This document shows positions 46,324-58,261 of a stretch of 64,000 nt of DNA, piece by piece. Position 1 is the stretch's first letter. Every line of letters begins with the position of its first letter. The position numbers and the translations under genes were made by a program. The notes beneath the pieces were generated by a model that was not told the origin of the DNA, made no database searches, and was given only the letters and a program-made list of their open reading frames with translations. Where the stretch lies: positions 622,001 to 686,000 of the forward strand of contig JAUIRK010000970.1 of NCBI GenBank assembly GCA_030549495.1. The letters run 5' to 3'. The stretch is from Nectonema munidae. Lineage: Eukaryota; Nematomorpha; Nectonematoida; Nectonematidae.

Positions 46324-47639
46324 AATAAAAATAAAAAAAATTATTTATATTTTTTAAATACTTGATTAATCAATTACGCAATTGATTAATCGAAACTTGA
46401 ATTTTTAAGCGACACCAAACACACATAAGTAAGAAGTCTCAATTTTTTTAGGTATTTATTTATGCAAATAGTTAATATAAATAATTTTTTTTATTTTTAT
46501 TAATTAATTTTATAATAAAAAATAATTTATAAAGTATATTCTAAAAAAATATCTTCTTTCATTTAGTTCGTATTTTGACTCCGACTTCCAAGGCAGGACG
46601 TAATGTTACGATTCCAATGCACAAGAACTATATATATTTTGAAAAGAAAAAGGAAGTACTTTAGTGCGATGTAAGTTTTGAGAGGGGGCGTGCATACAAG
46701 ATACACAAGGGAGGAAGGTTGAGCTGTGGGCCAAGTGAATACAAGCGCCTAATTAGTCCGTGGTGGAGAAAGTTGAAGTTTTGAGGGATGATTGACGTAT
46801 ATCAGTCTACGTAACTTGGCCGTTAGAGGCGCCAATCGCTACACAATCTCCTCCAACACCACACGAGGATATCGCAAGACTTGAGATCCTAATCAATAAA
46901 AATGTTAAAATTAGGGGCAACAAAAGTTGGCTTGAAAATTCTCAAAAAAAAGTCCTTATTCGTAAAAAAATTGACCTATAAAATTTATTTCATAATCATT
47001 TTTTCCAATTAATTATTAACAGTATTAGTACTCTAAAAGAGCATAAAATATTTCAAAAATTACTACAGTTTAGCAGAAAAAATTTTACACACATGAAATA
47101 GTCGGCTTCATTCAAAAGTAAAAATGAACTTCGCTCTCTTATTCCAAGCTCTTTGATCAGAACAGGAAATAAATAAATCAATTTATGTTCCAGAATGGAA
47201 GAGAAAAAATTTTCTCTATCTATAAAAATATTATATTCAAACAATTATTTATCAAATGAAATTTTTTATATCGCTTGTGAAATATTCAATATATATAAAG
47301 AGCATTTCAAAACTTGCATTTCAAAACTTGCATTTCTGAAGTTCCTTACTTTCCTCTTCTTTTGAGTTTGCCCCTCTGAAGCTTCTATACACTTTCTTAT
47401 AGTACCGGCCCAATTAAAATCAGTTTGCCCCCACGCTTCTCTTGTTCAGCCCCTCTCCCTAACTTGAAGTCAGGCGAAGGGGCAAATTATTAAACAATCA
47501 AGTCTTAAATTTAGAAATGTAATATATAGCATCTTTATTCTTAAATAATAATCGTTTTATTTAATGTTGTAGTTTTTTTATCAAGATTGCTTAGAATAGT
47601 TGGCAATGCTTTTACACTTTGCTCAAGATTTTGTTAACT
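46324..47639. other. Intergenic, nothing firmly recognised
   Basis: AT-rich. A GC-richer stretch at 46660-46890 (GTGGTGGAG, GGCCGTTAGAGGCGCC) and another at 47350-47480 have no recognised identity. Confidence 0.4.
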
Positions 47640-48282
47640 TAGTAAATAATTTCATTTTCATGTAATTTGTAGCTTATAACTTGGGGAATGGAATAGCTAA
47701 TGTATATAAATTTAAGGTTTGTAGAATATTTCTTCCAAAAATTTTAAATCATCAATTTCTATTTAAAAAAGGGCCAAATTTAAATTCACAGCTATACCTG
47801 TCAATTCATAGACCCATATCCTAAATATATTTTCAAATAATTTCCTTACTAACTGAATATATGTGTAGGTAGAATATGAATATAAGTTTTTCTGTGTTAA
47901 TAATCTATCTTGGTAACATTTCGTTGCTAAAAATTTTAAAATCTAATTTTAATCAACAATGCATTTCTGTGCAGAGTAATCAATTCATTTGATATGAACC
48001 AGGCTTGTTGACATTTAGTGATATGAGAGGCTGAGAGAAATATCTTTTAGCTCTTAATCAATATTGCTTCGGATAGTAGGGTTGTCGGAAAAATGAGGTC
48101 TGACTGTATTACCAATGAGTCTTCTATTTTCCATATGGTCTTTAGAAGACAGACATGTTCAACCTTCGAAGACCAAATATAAAATCGGCTCAACCAAAAA
48201 TTCTGTTCCCTAAAGATAAATAGATCATTTTTAGAGTCATGGTATAAAACATTCAATTGGTTAGAGTTTAGCATATCTAGAG

Positions 48283-48505
48283 ATCACTGGCGGATACAAA
48301 GGTCTCGGCCCCCTATAGAATGAGGTCTCAAAAATTCTTGTTTCAATTTTCCCAAACCCTTCATTCATCAGGATTTCTATGGTATTGAAATTTCATCTAT
48401 TTGGTTTTCGAAAATTGGTTTTTGTTAAGAAATGTTGACATAGACGATGATGACAACGTCTGAATTTTAAAAAACCAACAAAATTAATATTTCAAATTAG
48501 CCAGA
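48283..48505. mobile_element. Insertion in hAT element 4b with a hAT-like left end
   Basis: It starts CACTGGCGGATACAAAGG, a common hAT terminus, and is absent from copy a. No matching right end or target duplication is seen, so it may be truncated. Confidence 0.4.
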
Positions 48506-50374
48506 CTGTGACCGTCGGTTTTAATAATTAGTAAATGGAAATAAAGATAGAAAAAGAATTAATTACATCCGTTGAGTAGTGATCTATCATACTTGAATGA
48601 TTTTGTTCTCTTGTTGAGCTTGAAGAGTTGTCTACAAACTTTCTAAAAATTTTCAGCGTTGCCATCTCTCTATTATTTTTTAGTAGCTCGAGGTCTCATT
48701 TAAAAAAATAAATCAACATATAAACTACTGTACTAAAAAATTGACACAATTGTTTATTCAAAAATTGTCTGAATAATCCAATCAATGTCAGATGGATGCA
48801 TTTGCTTCATCTAAACCAGTTTTTCAAATGCAACTCCAATATCATTTCTTACTTCCAATCTGTTTCGGGATTTGGTTTAAATAGCAAGTAGCATGGAAAA
48901 CACTTTCTCACGAGCATATGTTGTTGCAAATAGAATCAGAACTTTCATAGCCATCTATGCAACATCAGCATACGACTATCACATTTCAATCAAAAAATCG
49001 CTATGAGACATTTCACAAAAAACATGTTTTGCACCTTCTCAATCCTTAATCAAATCATTAAACTGTTCTTGAATTAAGAAGTCTTCTGGGACCCGATTAT
49101 AACCGGCTTTTGATAAATAGGCGGTATTTTTCAAATGTTTGTATATTAGGAAAATAAGGAGAAATTTCTTGACTAAGATATGCTATATGGTGTTTTATGA
49201 CATCCAGGACATCTTTATTGATAAAAATCTTATTTTCATCAACAAATATGTTCGAAAATCTAGCAAAATTTTTCTTCTCTAAGAATATCATAATTCCAGC
49301 TTCATTTCAAAAGATGTCAATTGTTTATGACAATGGAGTACTTGGCCAAAGATTAAGGTAATTCATAGATTCAAATATGTTCAATAAAAATGGTATGAAT
49401 ATAGGAAAATAGACATCAGAAAATTCTACATGCATGTCTAGTTTGCCTTCCAAAATTGCTAGATTTCTTTCCATAGTATCGCTTCGAAACTTTTCGTTTC
49501 GAAAACCACCTCTTGTTTGAGTACAGCAAGAGTTTTCGAATCATTTTCTTTGCATAACTCTGAAAAAAATCAAGAATTGAAGGCATTTGCTTCAATTAAA
49601 TACTCTCTTTTAATGACTTCATTGAAACTCTTTTTAATCCATCAGGTATGGCTTTCTGGAGATTTTTCTTAATCAGAGTATAAAAACTAGAACAACAAAA
49701 AATTGCTAAAGCACAGGTCAACACAATCCAAGTGGAAGTTCTGGCTTAATAACATGTGTTGTAAAAATTGTCCACCTTCTCAAATATTTCTCTTACAGAG
49801 GTTCTACTGCTAAGAGTTTTATAAAACAAAAAATTGTCTACCAGGTACTTGTCATAAACATATTGTACATGCAATCCATCGTTTGAATTGCAAAAAAGTT
49901 GAAAATCGAATTCCGAATCAATAAAACCACCTCTGATATGTTATCAAACATCTCTCCTATTAGCCTTCTAACGGTATCGTTTGACAACAAGGTATTCTTC
50001 AAATTTACAAGTTCAGAACTACTTAGCACATTCAATATGATATCTTTGCTGCAAGGTAATATCAACTGTTCTCTTAACAACAGATATTTTTTGAAACTTT
50101 TCAAACCATACTTAATATTTTGTAAAAAATTTCTTTGTTATTAAACCTGGATTTGTGTAATTGTTTAGCTTGACGTTTAAAATAGTCAATAATTATTTAT
50201 GTTTACCAAACTCTTGTGTTTCACTTCCAATGCAAGCTTCACTTGACGGTCTTTAGAAATGTGGATTCTAACACTTCAGTACACAAAAGGCTTATGTTCC
50301 TCTTCCCCACCAGACGACAATGCTGTAAAACCAAATGTGAAATATGAGTCGTCATATTTCATTTTTTAAACCAC

Positions 50375-50720
50375 AAAGAAAAGCGCACATTTACATCTAT
50401 AAAATTAGGCCTTAAAAGTAATAGAAAAGTAAAAATAGTTTAACTCAATTCAAAGACTAAATTATTTATTCTTTAAATTTGACTTATTGACAAAAATTGC
50501 AAATTACCCAATAAGGATGCAATATGTTGCGCAAAACGATGCACACAGGACCCCTTCTCGGTCCCCATGCAACTTTTCCGCCATCCCCATGGATCCCGCC
50601 GACTCCAGTTTGAAAACCACTGAGCTAGAATGTAGTGATTCAATCAGAATTACAAACAACGTAATTAGACTTCTTACAGTGCAAGTATAAGGTCGGGTAA
50701 TGATGGTGGTTGTCTTCATT
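50375..50720 (-). mobile_element. Insertion in hAT element 4b with a hAT-like end
   Basis: Absent from copy a. On the minus strand from about 50627 it reads CAGTGGTTTTCAAACTGGAG, a classic hAT terminus, followed by a GC-rich body. The other end is not identified. Overlapping open frames here (50487-50719) are not credible genes. Confidence 0.45.
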
Positions 50721-50815
50721 TGACAAAAATTCTTTTATAATAAATTTTGAAAATTATAAAAAATAAAGTTCGCCCACACCCCCAAAATTTTGAGGATGTG
50801 CGCCTATGGTATGCA

Positions 50816-52131
50816 TGTCATCATTACATGCATACAATAATAAATCAAATTTAAAAATATTAAAAGCGCGTATATTAAAAAATTGCCTTCCAATGGCATA
50901 ATAGTCAAAAAAAAATTTTTTTATTCAAATCGCAAAGCATTATTTATTATATAGCGAGGTTCACACTAAATAAAGTCGTACAAACCAAGGTATTCCTGTA
51001 AATGAACTTTTTTATCTACAAATGTGAAGAACAATTCGGATTTTATTATATTTATATGCATGAAGCGATTGCGTAACCACCTACTAGTAATGTCTGTATA
51101 CTTTCATAGTGATTGAGTTTCATGAATCTATATGTAAGGAAAATCATTGAAATAAAAGAGGGATTATTTTCCACTTTTTTATCTCAGTAAAAATCACATT
51201 TACAAAGAGTTCATGATCAAATAAAACGAAAGAACAAATAATTTCCAAGACTTAGCAGTCAACAACTAACCCAAGAGCTTTAAGACATTTAAGCCTAATG
51301 TATTCATCTTTTCAGCTTATTTGCTTATTATTATTTTTAAACACAGATTTAAATACAGCACGATTAATTTTATCATTTTTTGCAAATAATAAAATTTGTA
51401 ATTAATTTCACCATCAATGTGTTATTTTGTGGAAAAAGTTGTATTATAGTAATACATTTCAAAAATAAATTCTACTTCAAATTAGGATAATGAAAGTAGA
51501 AAATTTCTTCACCGATAACCTCATGTATTTCGCTACCCGCTAAAACCCGTGTTAATTTTATACAACCAAAAGTTATCAAACACATACATATATATAATAT
51601 AATTTTGCAATTGATATCATCAAAGAGATATTGCTCTCAATAAAAGGTTTCAAGAGTGCCACTCTTTCACTTACTTTTTGAGCAGGAAGATAACAATTTC
51701 TTTATAACAATGGTAGTGGACTTTATCAAGAAGGCACAAAATATCTTATTTGTATCACAGAGGAGTTTCACAATATAAAAATAAGTATTTTGCGCATTAA
51801 TTGGTTGAATCCATTATTATTTTTATGTTAAATAAATCAATCGAAAACACAGTAATGATGTTGAAAAGTAAGTTAAAGTTTGTGCAGGCTGACTTTTCGA
51901 CAGGAGTATTTTTACAACAATTATGAAAAAAACATTTCATCAATATTCACTGAGTAGAACTCTTCAATGATTTGTGCCTGTGATTTCACAGAAGTGATGG
52001 TCTCTCGTATCTATGCTCTTTTTGAATAATTAATAACAATGATTGTGTGAAATAAAGTTTTACTTTTCATTTCTTGATACGGTATAGAAATATTTGAAAG
52101 TGAAAGAAGGTAATGCACATTTAAATAATTA
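50816..52131. other. Intergenic, nothing recognised
   Basis: AT-rich with no open frame above background and no repeat ends. It ends at the GPCR pseudogene. Confidence 0.4.
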
Positions 52132-52864
52132 TCACTTCATTTTCAAGATGTTTTTCCTGATATATCTCAATATTGTTGCGTCAATTTTTATTTTTCTCAT
52201 TTCTTCAAGGAAATTACAATTAGACTTGGCAATGATGAGGGGCTCAAACAAACGAGAGGAGTTGTAACAAACAACTGTGAAATTGTAAAACCACAAACTT
52301 TTTTTACGTTGCATAAAAGTACTAAAGTTATTTTAAAATAAAAGATGATCAAGTTTAAGTTTGCTGACAAAGCTATAGGAAGTTGCTATAGTATTTCTCG
52401 TCACCATTAATCCTTGAAGTAACACACGTTCTTCCGGCGTAAAATTGTCGTTGTTTGTACAAAATGCGTAGAGTCAAGAGGACAGCTAAGCTCAAGAGAG
52501 TTAGTAATCGCAGTAAAAGGCCAAAAATTCTTCATACGCCCTAACCGATGCAAGAAAGCAGGACACGGCGCCATTGTGCAAAAATTCTTTTTCCCTTCGT
52601 ATTAGCAGTACTGGAAAGAAGACGAAATCCAAGTTTAAGAAAAGGATTCAGGCTTAGAAGGCGAGTGACGTGAATGCTTGAAAAAAAGATGCATCTGAAA
52701 AATTGAAGTATGGACATCGAAATCACTATCAAGCTGCGTGGACTTCTTAGCTTTGGGCAGACCCCAAAAATCAAGAAGACAGAAACATTTAAAAGTGCTC
52801 CAAAGAAACGAATTAAAATATCATACACAGTCAATAAGATGTAAAGAAATTTGGCTTAATCCAT
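52132..52864 (-). pseudogene. Broken rhodopsin-like GPCR, paralogue of the gene at 56779
   Basis: ATG at 52864 is followed by a stop at codon 3, then KFLYILLTVYDIL. The TM1-TM2 region (FFGALLNVSVFLIFGVCPKL, IVISMSILQFFRCIFFSSI) is nearly identical to the intact gene. TM3 to TM5 is mostly lost. The sequence resumes with LRILYKQRQFYAGR and EKYYSNFL (near 52400-52480), and TM7 as YNSSRLFEPLIIAKSNCNFL (52190-52260). Stops interrupt the second half. Because conserved blocks stay in order, this is a decayed duplicate and not a shuffled fragment. Confidence 0.82.
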
Positions 52865-53730
52865 GATAATATTTTAAATACCTTGTTCACCTTGTACTAG
52901 TTTCTCCTCTCACTTTTCCTATTTATCATTTTATGCTGTTTCATCTTGGCATAAAATTGCATAATTTACGTAAAAATTTTGTATAAATCATTTTTAACGT
53001 GCTGTTTCGAATTTTATCATGTCTTTTTACTTTATTATTAATTAATCATTTTGCTTTCATTAAAGACAGACCTATAGACTTGTATAGAGTAATATTATTG
53101 TATGTGTATATAATGAAGTATGTAAACGCTACCTTCGAGATTATAAATTTAATTTTGCACTATTTTTGTTCCTCCCTCTCTCTCTATTTTCACGATGACA
53201 TTTAAGGTCGGATTTCAATGAAGATATTGACTAATTTTTATATTTTACAACTTGTCTTCTAACGAATCAATTGTGCTCTTCTTTATCCATTGATTCAAGC
53301 GTCTCCTAAAATAGAAGAAAATCTCTATATCTTCATAAGTAATAACAGAAATGGAAATATTTCTAACATTTTTATCCTTTAACCCCCATAACTTGCAACA
53401 AAAAACGGGTTCTATATAAGGTAGAAAAATTTGTAGTAAAACAAAATATGTGAATTATTTTTTGGACGATTTGGCGCGGCCGTTTTGACGCCACCCATTT
53501 TGGCGTAGTTATTTTTTGCGCGAAATTTTAGCGCCTCCTTTTTATTAAATGAAAGCTTTAATTTGAGCAATGACAACACATATTGAATTTTAAACAAATC
53601 TCTATACTAGTTCGTTTTTTTCTTTATACTTTGTTTTGATCCTTAAAGGAATCAGGATATTTGATTAGGTTATTTAGTTTGTTTAGTGTGTTGGTTGGTT
53701 AGTTATTCCGTCATTTAGTTTAACTAGCTA
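52865..53730. other. Intergenic between GPCR pseudogene and MITE
   Basis: AT-rich. A GC-rich patch at 53465-53540 (TTGGCGCGGCCG, GACGCCACCC, GGCGTAG) stands out but has no recognised identity. Confidence 0.4.
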
Positions 53731-53860
53731 TTAACCGGTTATCGACCACGGTCGACATATGTCGACTTTACAAAAATGTGAATAGTCTGCATTTATTAAT
53801 GCTTTTTAATACAAATCTTCTGTTTTATACTAGATGTTCTCTGTTTATTCTGATCGTTAA
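53731..53860. mobile_element. TTAA-flanked MITE, copy 3 (130 bp)
   Basis: TTAACCGGTTATCGACC at the left and GATCGTTAA at the right. The core CAGAAGATTTGTATTAAAAA lies on the minus strand. A palindrome GTCGACATATGTCGAC is inside the left end. Confidence 0.7.
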
Positions 53861-54807
53861 CGGCTTAAACTCGTGGTCAGTCAATTGGTTGGAAAGTTAA
53901 CATTTTTTGCTTTGCTTCAATATTTCTAAAGCTGGTGCTATCTTTTCCCAATTTCAACTCTATATGCTTTCCTGCATGCTTTGTTTGAAAATAAAGTAAC
54001 ACGTGTTGCCTTCTCTTTGTGCATTATGAGCTCCTAGACTTCTCCTTTTCCATCATGGCTTATATTTCTTACTTTCTTTTATCATACCCCGCTTTACGAC
54101 TAATTTTTTAGTTAGAAACTTGCTTTCTTATTACAAGTATATAGAAGGCGCTCTTAACAAAAGCAAATACGATTTCATCATCACCATTAATGGTAGCCGT
54201 GATTCTTTAATATTTTCATTTTATATTCGTTTTGCTTTATATAATTATAGATTGTTTCCATATGTCTTTTTAAATTTGTAAATTTGAATATTTAGATGCT
54301 CATGCCCATAAGATAGATGTAGAGGCCCAGACTAAAGTGCTCTTTAGCTGGGTGCGTGGTAATACAAGTTATATAAAACATATAGATAGGATTCAAGATC
54401 AGGTTAAAAAGTAATTCCAAAGCATATGTCAAACATTATGATTTTAATCATGCAATTTGACTTCTTTTTTACATACATTATTTAGTTTTAGAGGTTTGGA
54501 AGTGTCAATACAACTTTTAAAGGGCGTATAAATAAACACCCGTCCAGGACGCCACTTTTAATAACTACTTCATTGACTAAGTTCTATACTAATTTTCACT
54601 AGCTTTAAAATTAAGTTACAAATATTTTTCCATGGCTTTGAACTAAGTTCAGATACTTATTTCTTTGCTAATATTCTTATTAGAATATTGAAGCATCTAG
54701 AATTTTTTATACCTCGTTTTAACGCCATTTTCTATTCTTACGCTTTAAATATGAATAACTTTAATTAGATACGTTTTTTATTATCAAATAAGGTAATCAT
54801 TCGAGTT

Positions 54808-54938
54808 ATAACGCTCTGAAGAACAGAGAAGCTTGCGGACTAATCCTCTGCCTTCTTTTCAATCAAATTGTGTGTATTAAAAGCAGATGATTTAGATTTC
54901 TTGGTACATCAGTGTCACACTGGTCCTCAAAGAGTTAA
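54808..54938. mobile_element. Possible TTAA-flanked MITE, copy 4 (131 bp)
   Basis: The complement of the right end begins TTAACTCTTTGAGGACCAG, and the left end is ATAACGCTCTGAAG. AGCAGATGAT is in the core. Its length matches copy 3, but the divergence is larger. Confidence 0.5.
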
Positions 54939-56036
54939 ATATCGAGCAAGGTTCAAATGACCCACCATGCTCATATGTAAAATTATTACACCTCTCTCCT
55001 ATTTTTTTATAGAATCTTCTTTGATAGACTTGTTTGCTTATAGTTAACTTATACTTCTGTATCGTTAAGTCCCGCGTACCTTGTAACTAGTCATGGTAAT
55101 TAACCGTTTTTTCGTTAACTAATTAATTCATTATCTTTTAAACGAATAATTTTCGGGAATTTTGAGTGCATAGAGATATACATAAAAAATAGTTCACCAC
55201 GGAAACAGAAGAGTCAAACACAATTTTTTGGGGCATAATTTCAAGGGGCCAAAACATTAAAATAAGGTTATGCTATGCCGTTTTTAAAAAAAGCGTGATA
55301 AAATTACCCAATACATTGTATCACAATATAGTTAAAAGTATTTATTTATTTAAATTTGTTATCATTTGCCAAAGGTTATGCGAGTTATGAATTATGGTTC
55401 GGTTACCGTGAATTAGTTGGCCTTATTTTCCCGTTAATTAATGAGTTAATTTTCAGCGAATAGCATCATTATATGCGACCCTTAAACTTTTCATGTCTAA
55501 CCTAATTTACCATATATAACACGTGCATCATCCTCTTTTGTTTTTAAGAGATAGATTGCAGTATGATAACATCATTTTTGGATTTTGGACACCAGCTATT
55601 TTTTGATCCAGTTTTATTTTTGGAAAAAATATTAAACCTTTAAATTTCTTCATATTATTTCATATTTTCATCAGTGTGGTAATTCATAAAAGTTTTTTTT
55701 ATTTCATTCTTCTAAGTGTGATTGAGTTTTTAAATGTAAATATGTATGTTTTGTGTATGATATGAGTCCAAATAGCAAGTTAAAATACTGAGAACAAGTC
55801 TAACATCGGTGTGACAAAAAAACGAAATCGTCTACATTAAATTTACATAAAATTCCTTTGAAAATGAAAACAAATATTAGCCTTCATAATTATTTATCAT
55901 ATTATTTTTTCTTTTTAAAATACAAAATAGTAGTTTTAATTTGAAATTATTTGTCATTTTTAACTCACCCAGATAATTTCTTGATTTTATATCACTTGCC
56001 TTGTCTGATTATAATAGGATGAAATGGGTTAACCCG

Positions 56037-56141
56037 TTAACCACCAGAATAGTCATATTTAATGTAAAGCAGAAGATATGTATTAAAAAACTTTATTAAA
56101 AGCAGGCGAACAGTGAAATATGGTCGATAATAATCGGTTAA
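56037..56141. mobile_element. TTAA-flanked MITE, copy 5
   Basis: TTAACCACCAGAATAG at the left and GATAATAATCGGTTAA at the right. The core GCAGAAGATATGTATTAAAA and AAAGCAGGCGAA matches copies 3 and 6. Confidence 0.75.
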
Positions 56142-56778
56142 GAAAAAAAGAGATGTTTATTTTATAAATTTTAATTATTATTAGTTCTAAATTTTCTTTA
56201 AATTTTGTCTAAAAATGACCAGAACAAAATGAGGCATCGACCAAGGAAAGTCCAGCGATCAACGGGATGAAGAACCCCGTTTTAGTATTGTAATTGTGGG
56301 CGAGAGTTTTGCCTATGATTGAATACATTTGTCCTGTACTCAATCTCACGAGTGAAGTTGGCATTGCATTCAGAATAGATGTAGTTGACAACATAATCAC
56401 CTGATGAGAATAAACACTCCCTTTGAAGGAAAGCAAAGATGCAAAGTATATATATAATATGCCGTTGTAATAAGATTGCGCACAGGAAAATTAATACTGG
56501 ACATGGTTTTGCGCGCTTGATCATTGATGTCAAAGGAAATACAGAATTAATAAGTTTGAATATAATTGGAGTATCTTTTTGAGCGTCCCTTCTGTTTAAT
56601 ATATTTCAGATTTTATAATTGCATATATAAACGTGTGCTCTATATTAACTTATTTCAATAGAATAAGGCTAACAAGATAAAATGCTCTCTCCATGTGAAA
56701 GACTTTGCCTTGCTATATTTGACTCATCTGGATTAAAAGAAATATAAGGAAAAGGAGGAGACTGTTCTTTAGAATACC

Positions 56779-57714
56779 ATGAAATACACCAAGTTTCCCT
56801 ACGTCTTATTGACTGTGTATGACATTTTAAATAGTTTTTTTGGAGCACTTTTAAATGTTTCTGTCCTCTTCATTTTTGGGTTCTGTCCAAAGCTAAGAAG
56901 TCCACGCAACTTGATAGTGATTTCGATTTCCATATTTCAATTTTTCAGATGCATCTTTTTTTCAAGCATTCGCATCGCTCGTCTTCTAGGCCTGAATCTC
57001 ACGCTCTCTGATGTGATGTGTCGACTCTACTTGGCCATCGACACCATGATTTGCTCGTATATCGTTTACTCAGTCTTACTGTTATCTTTCTTTCATCTCA
57101 TGCTTTTCTTGAAGCCAATTATATTTAGAAGTTTTTTGGGAAAGTTTCAAGTCAAAATGGCAATAGCAGTAAATTTATCTCTTAATTTTGTTCTCATCTT
57201 CATCCCAATACTTATGATTCAACCGAATCAAAACAACAAAAATGGTAAAATTTCATGTTTTCCAAGATTGACTAGACCGTACGAAATCTTTTTAGGAGTG
57301 TATGGCATCTTCTTTCCCTTCTTGATTCTCATCGTCTTCACGCTAATCATTTTGTACAAGCAAAGGAACTTTTACACAAAGAACAAGTTCGCTGTTTTGA
57401 GGAAGAAGGGAATTCGCGAAAAGTACTACGGCTACTTTTTAGCGCTCTCTACAAGCTTAAACCTGATTATCTTTTACTTTCCCTTGATCATCGCCTTTTT
57501 AGTCAGAGTGAAAAAGACTTCGGTGCTCTACACTTTTCTGATTGTATGGTTTAATACCAATCGTTTCACAGATCCCCTAATCTTTGCTGTTCTCAACATG
57601 AACTTTCTACAACAATTAAGGAAAACAAAAAACAGCATCTCCAAATTCACAAATGTCAACAAAACCAGAGTTGTTGTTCTTTCCAAGAACCGCTCAACAT
57701 ATCTTAACAATTAG
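56779..57714 (+). CDS. Rhodopsin-like seven-helix receptor, ligand unknown
   Basis: The 311-residue intronless frame has seven hydrophobic segments (about 10-35, 45-68, 82-111, 126-147, 168-193, 218-243, 248-272). TM1 keeps Asn26 in GALLNVSV. Cys81 at the top of TM3 and Cys160 in the second outer loop can form the family disulphide. The DRY box is replaced by Phe105-His106-Leu107, and NPxxY reads DPLIF (265-269), so coupling may be unusual. The long basic third inner loop (YKQRNFYTKNKFAVLRKK) fits G-protein contact. A decayed copy lies 4 kb away on the other strand, suggesting a locally expanding chemoreceptor-like family. The start is the first Met, supported by the same Met in the decayed copy. 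Confidence 0.82.
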   Translation: MKYTKFPYVLLTVYDILNSFFGALLNVSVLFIFGFCPKLRSPRNLIVISISIFQFFRCIFFSSIRIARLLGLNLTLSDVMCRLYLAIDTMICSYIVYSVLLLSFFHLMLFLKPIIFRSFLGKFQVKMAIAVNLSLNFVLIFIPILMIQPNQNNKNGKISCFPRLTRPYEIFLGVYGIFFPFLILIVFTLIILYKQRNFYTKNKFAVLRKKGIREKYYGYFLALSTSLNLIIFYFPLIIAFLVRVKKTSVLYTFLIVWFNTNRFTDPLIFAVLNMNFLQQLRKTKNSISKFTNVNKTRVVVLSKNRSTYLNN

Positions 57715-58261
57715 AAGGCAAAAAAAATTCTTCAATTTTGCACAATATTTTATTTTCCAAAATTGATCTTAATGAGCCTTTGCACATACAAAGCTTCAAG
57801 TATGTTCTAGCCTTATTTTGGTCCTGCAAAGAAACAAATGGGAATACTAATTTCGGAATTATATTAATATATGGCAATATTGACTCATTTTTATATTCAA
57901 TTTTTGAGTATTTTCAACCAAATATTAAAAAGTGACTAAAAAATTTATACTTGATTCTGCCCTTCTTCAAATTCTTTGCAAATAACATCTAAACTTTTCA
58001 TGTTTGACACTATATTTCAACTTTATTTCTGTTCTGCGATAAAATTTATTATTGTATACAGAAAGTATTTTTTGTGTTTTTTAAAACAGTGTCAAGTTTT
58101 TCAATTGAAAATATAAGTTTCTAGGTAAATTTTAATTTGGCAAAGATTGAGCATATATCGTATTGGCGTATTCATACCAAGTATGAAAATTCATACAGGG
58201 ACATAATCTTATGCACTGTCTATACTGATATTTAAATATAATATGTTTTGAATTCTTAAAC
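57715..58261. other. GPCR 3' flank, nothing recognised
   Basis: AT-rich sequence with one short open frame (57738-57935) that has no recognisable similarity. Confidence 0.4.

Larger units (their letters stand above)
47640..50815 (-). mobile_element. hAT element 4, copy b (ZBED5-like), degenerate
   Basis: Homologous to 14982-17490 over almost its full length. The upper end keeps a terminus whose complement reads CATAGGCGCACATCCTCAAA, close to the terminus of the inverted arms around alpha-SNAP exon 2. Minus-strand blocks: REQLILPCSKDIILNVLSS then SNDTVRRLIGEMFDNISEVV (49940-50090), and DENKIFINKDVLDVI (49200-49250). It has two stretches that copy a lacks, near 48283-48505 and 50375-50720. Confidence 0.75.
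53861..56778. other. Intergenic upstream of the GPCR gene
   Basis: Contains MITE copies 4 and 5. A minus-strand open frame ending at 56209 (HNYNTKTGFFIPLIAGLSL, DASFCSGHF) has hydrophobic stretches, but I recognise no family. Nothing else is supported. Confidence 0.4.

Noticed and set aside
46121-46357. Open frame of 78 codons
   Set aside because: It lies wholly in the 46053-46323 palindrome and its flank; the codons reflect the inverted repeat.
50487-50719. Overlapping open frames on both strands in a GC-richer patch
   Set aside because: The patch holds a hAT-type end (CAGTGGTTTTCAAACTGG) inside another hAT copy; neither frame resembles a known protein.
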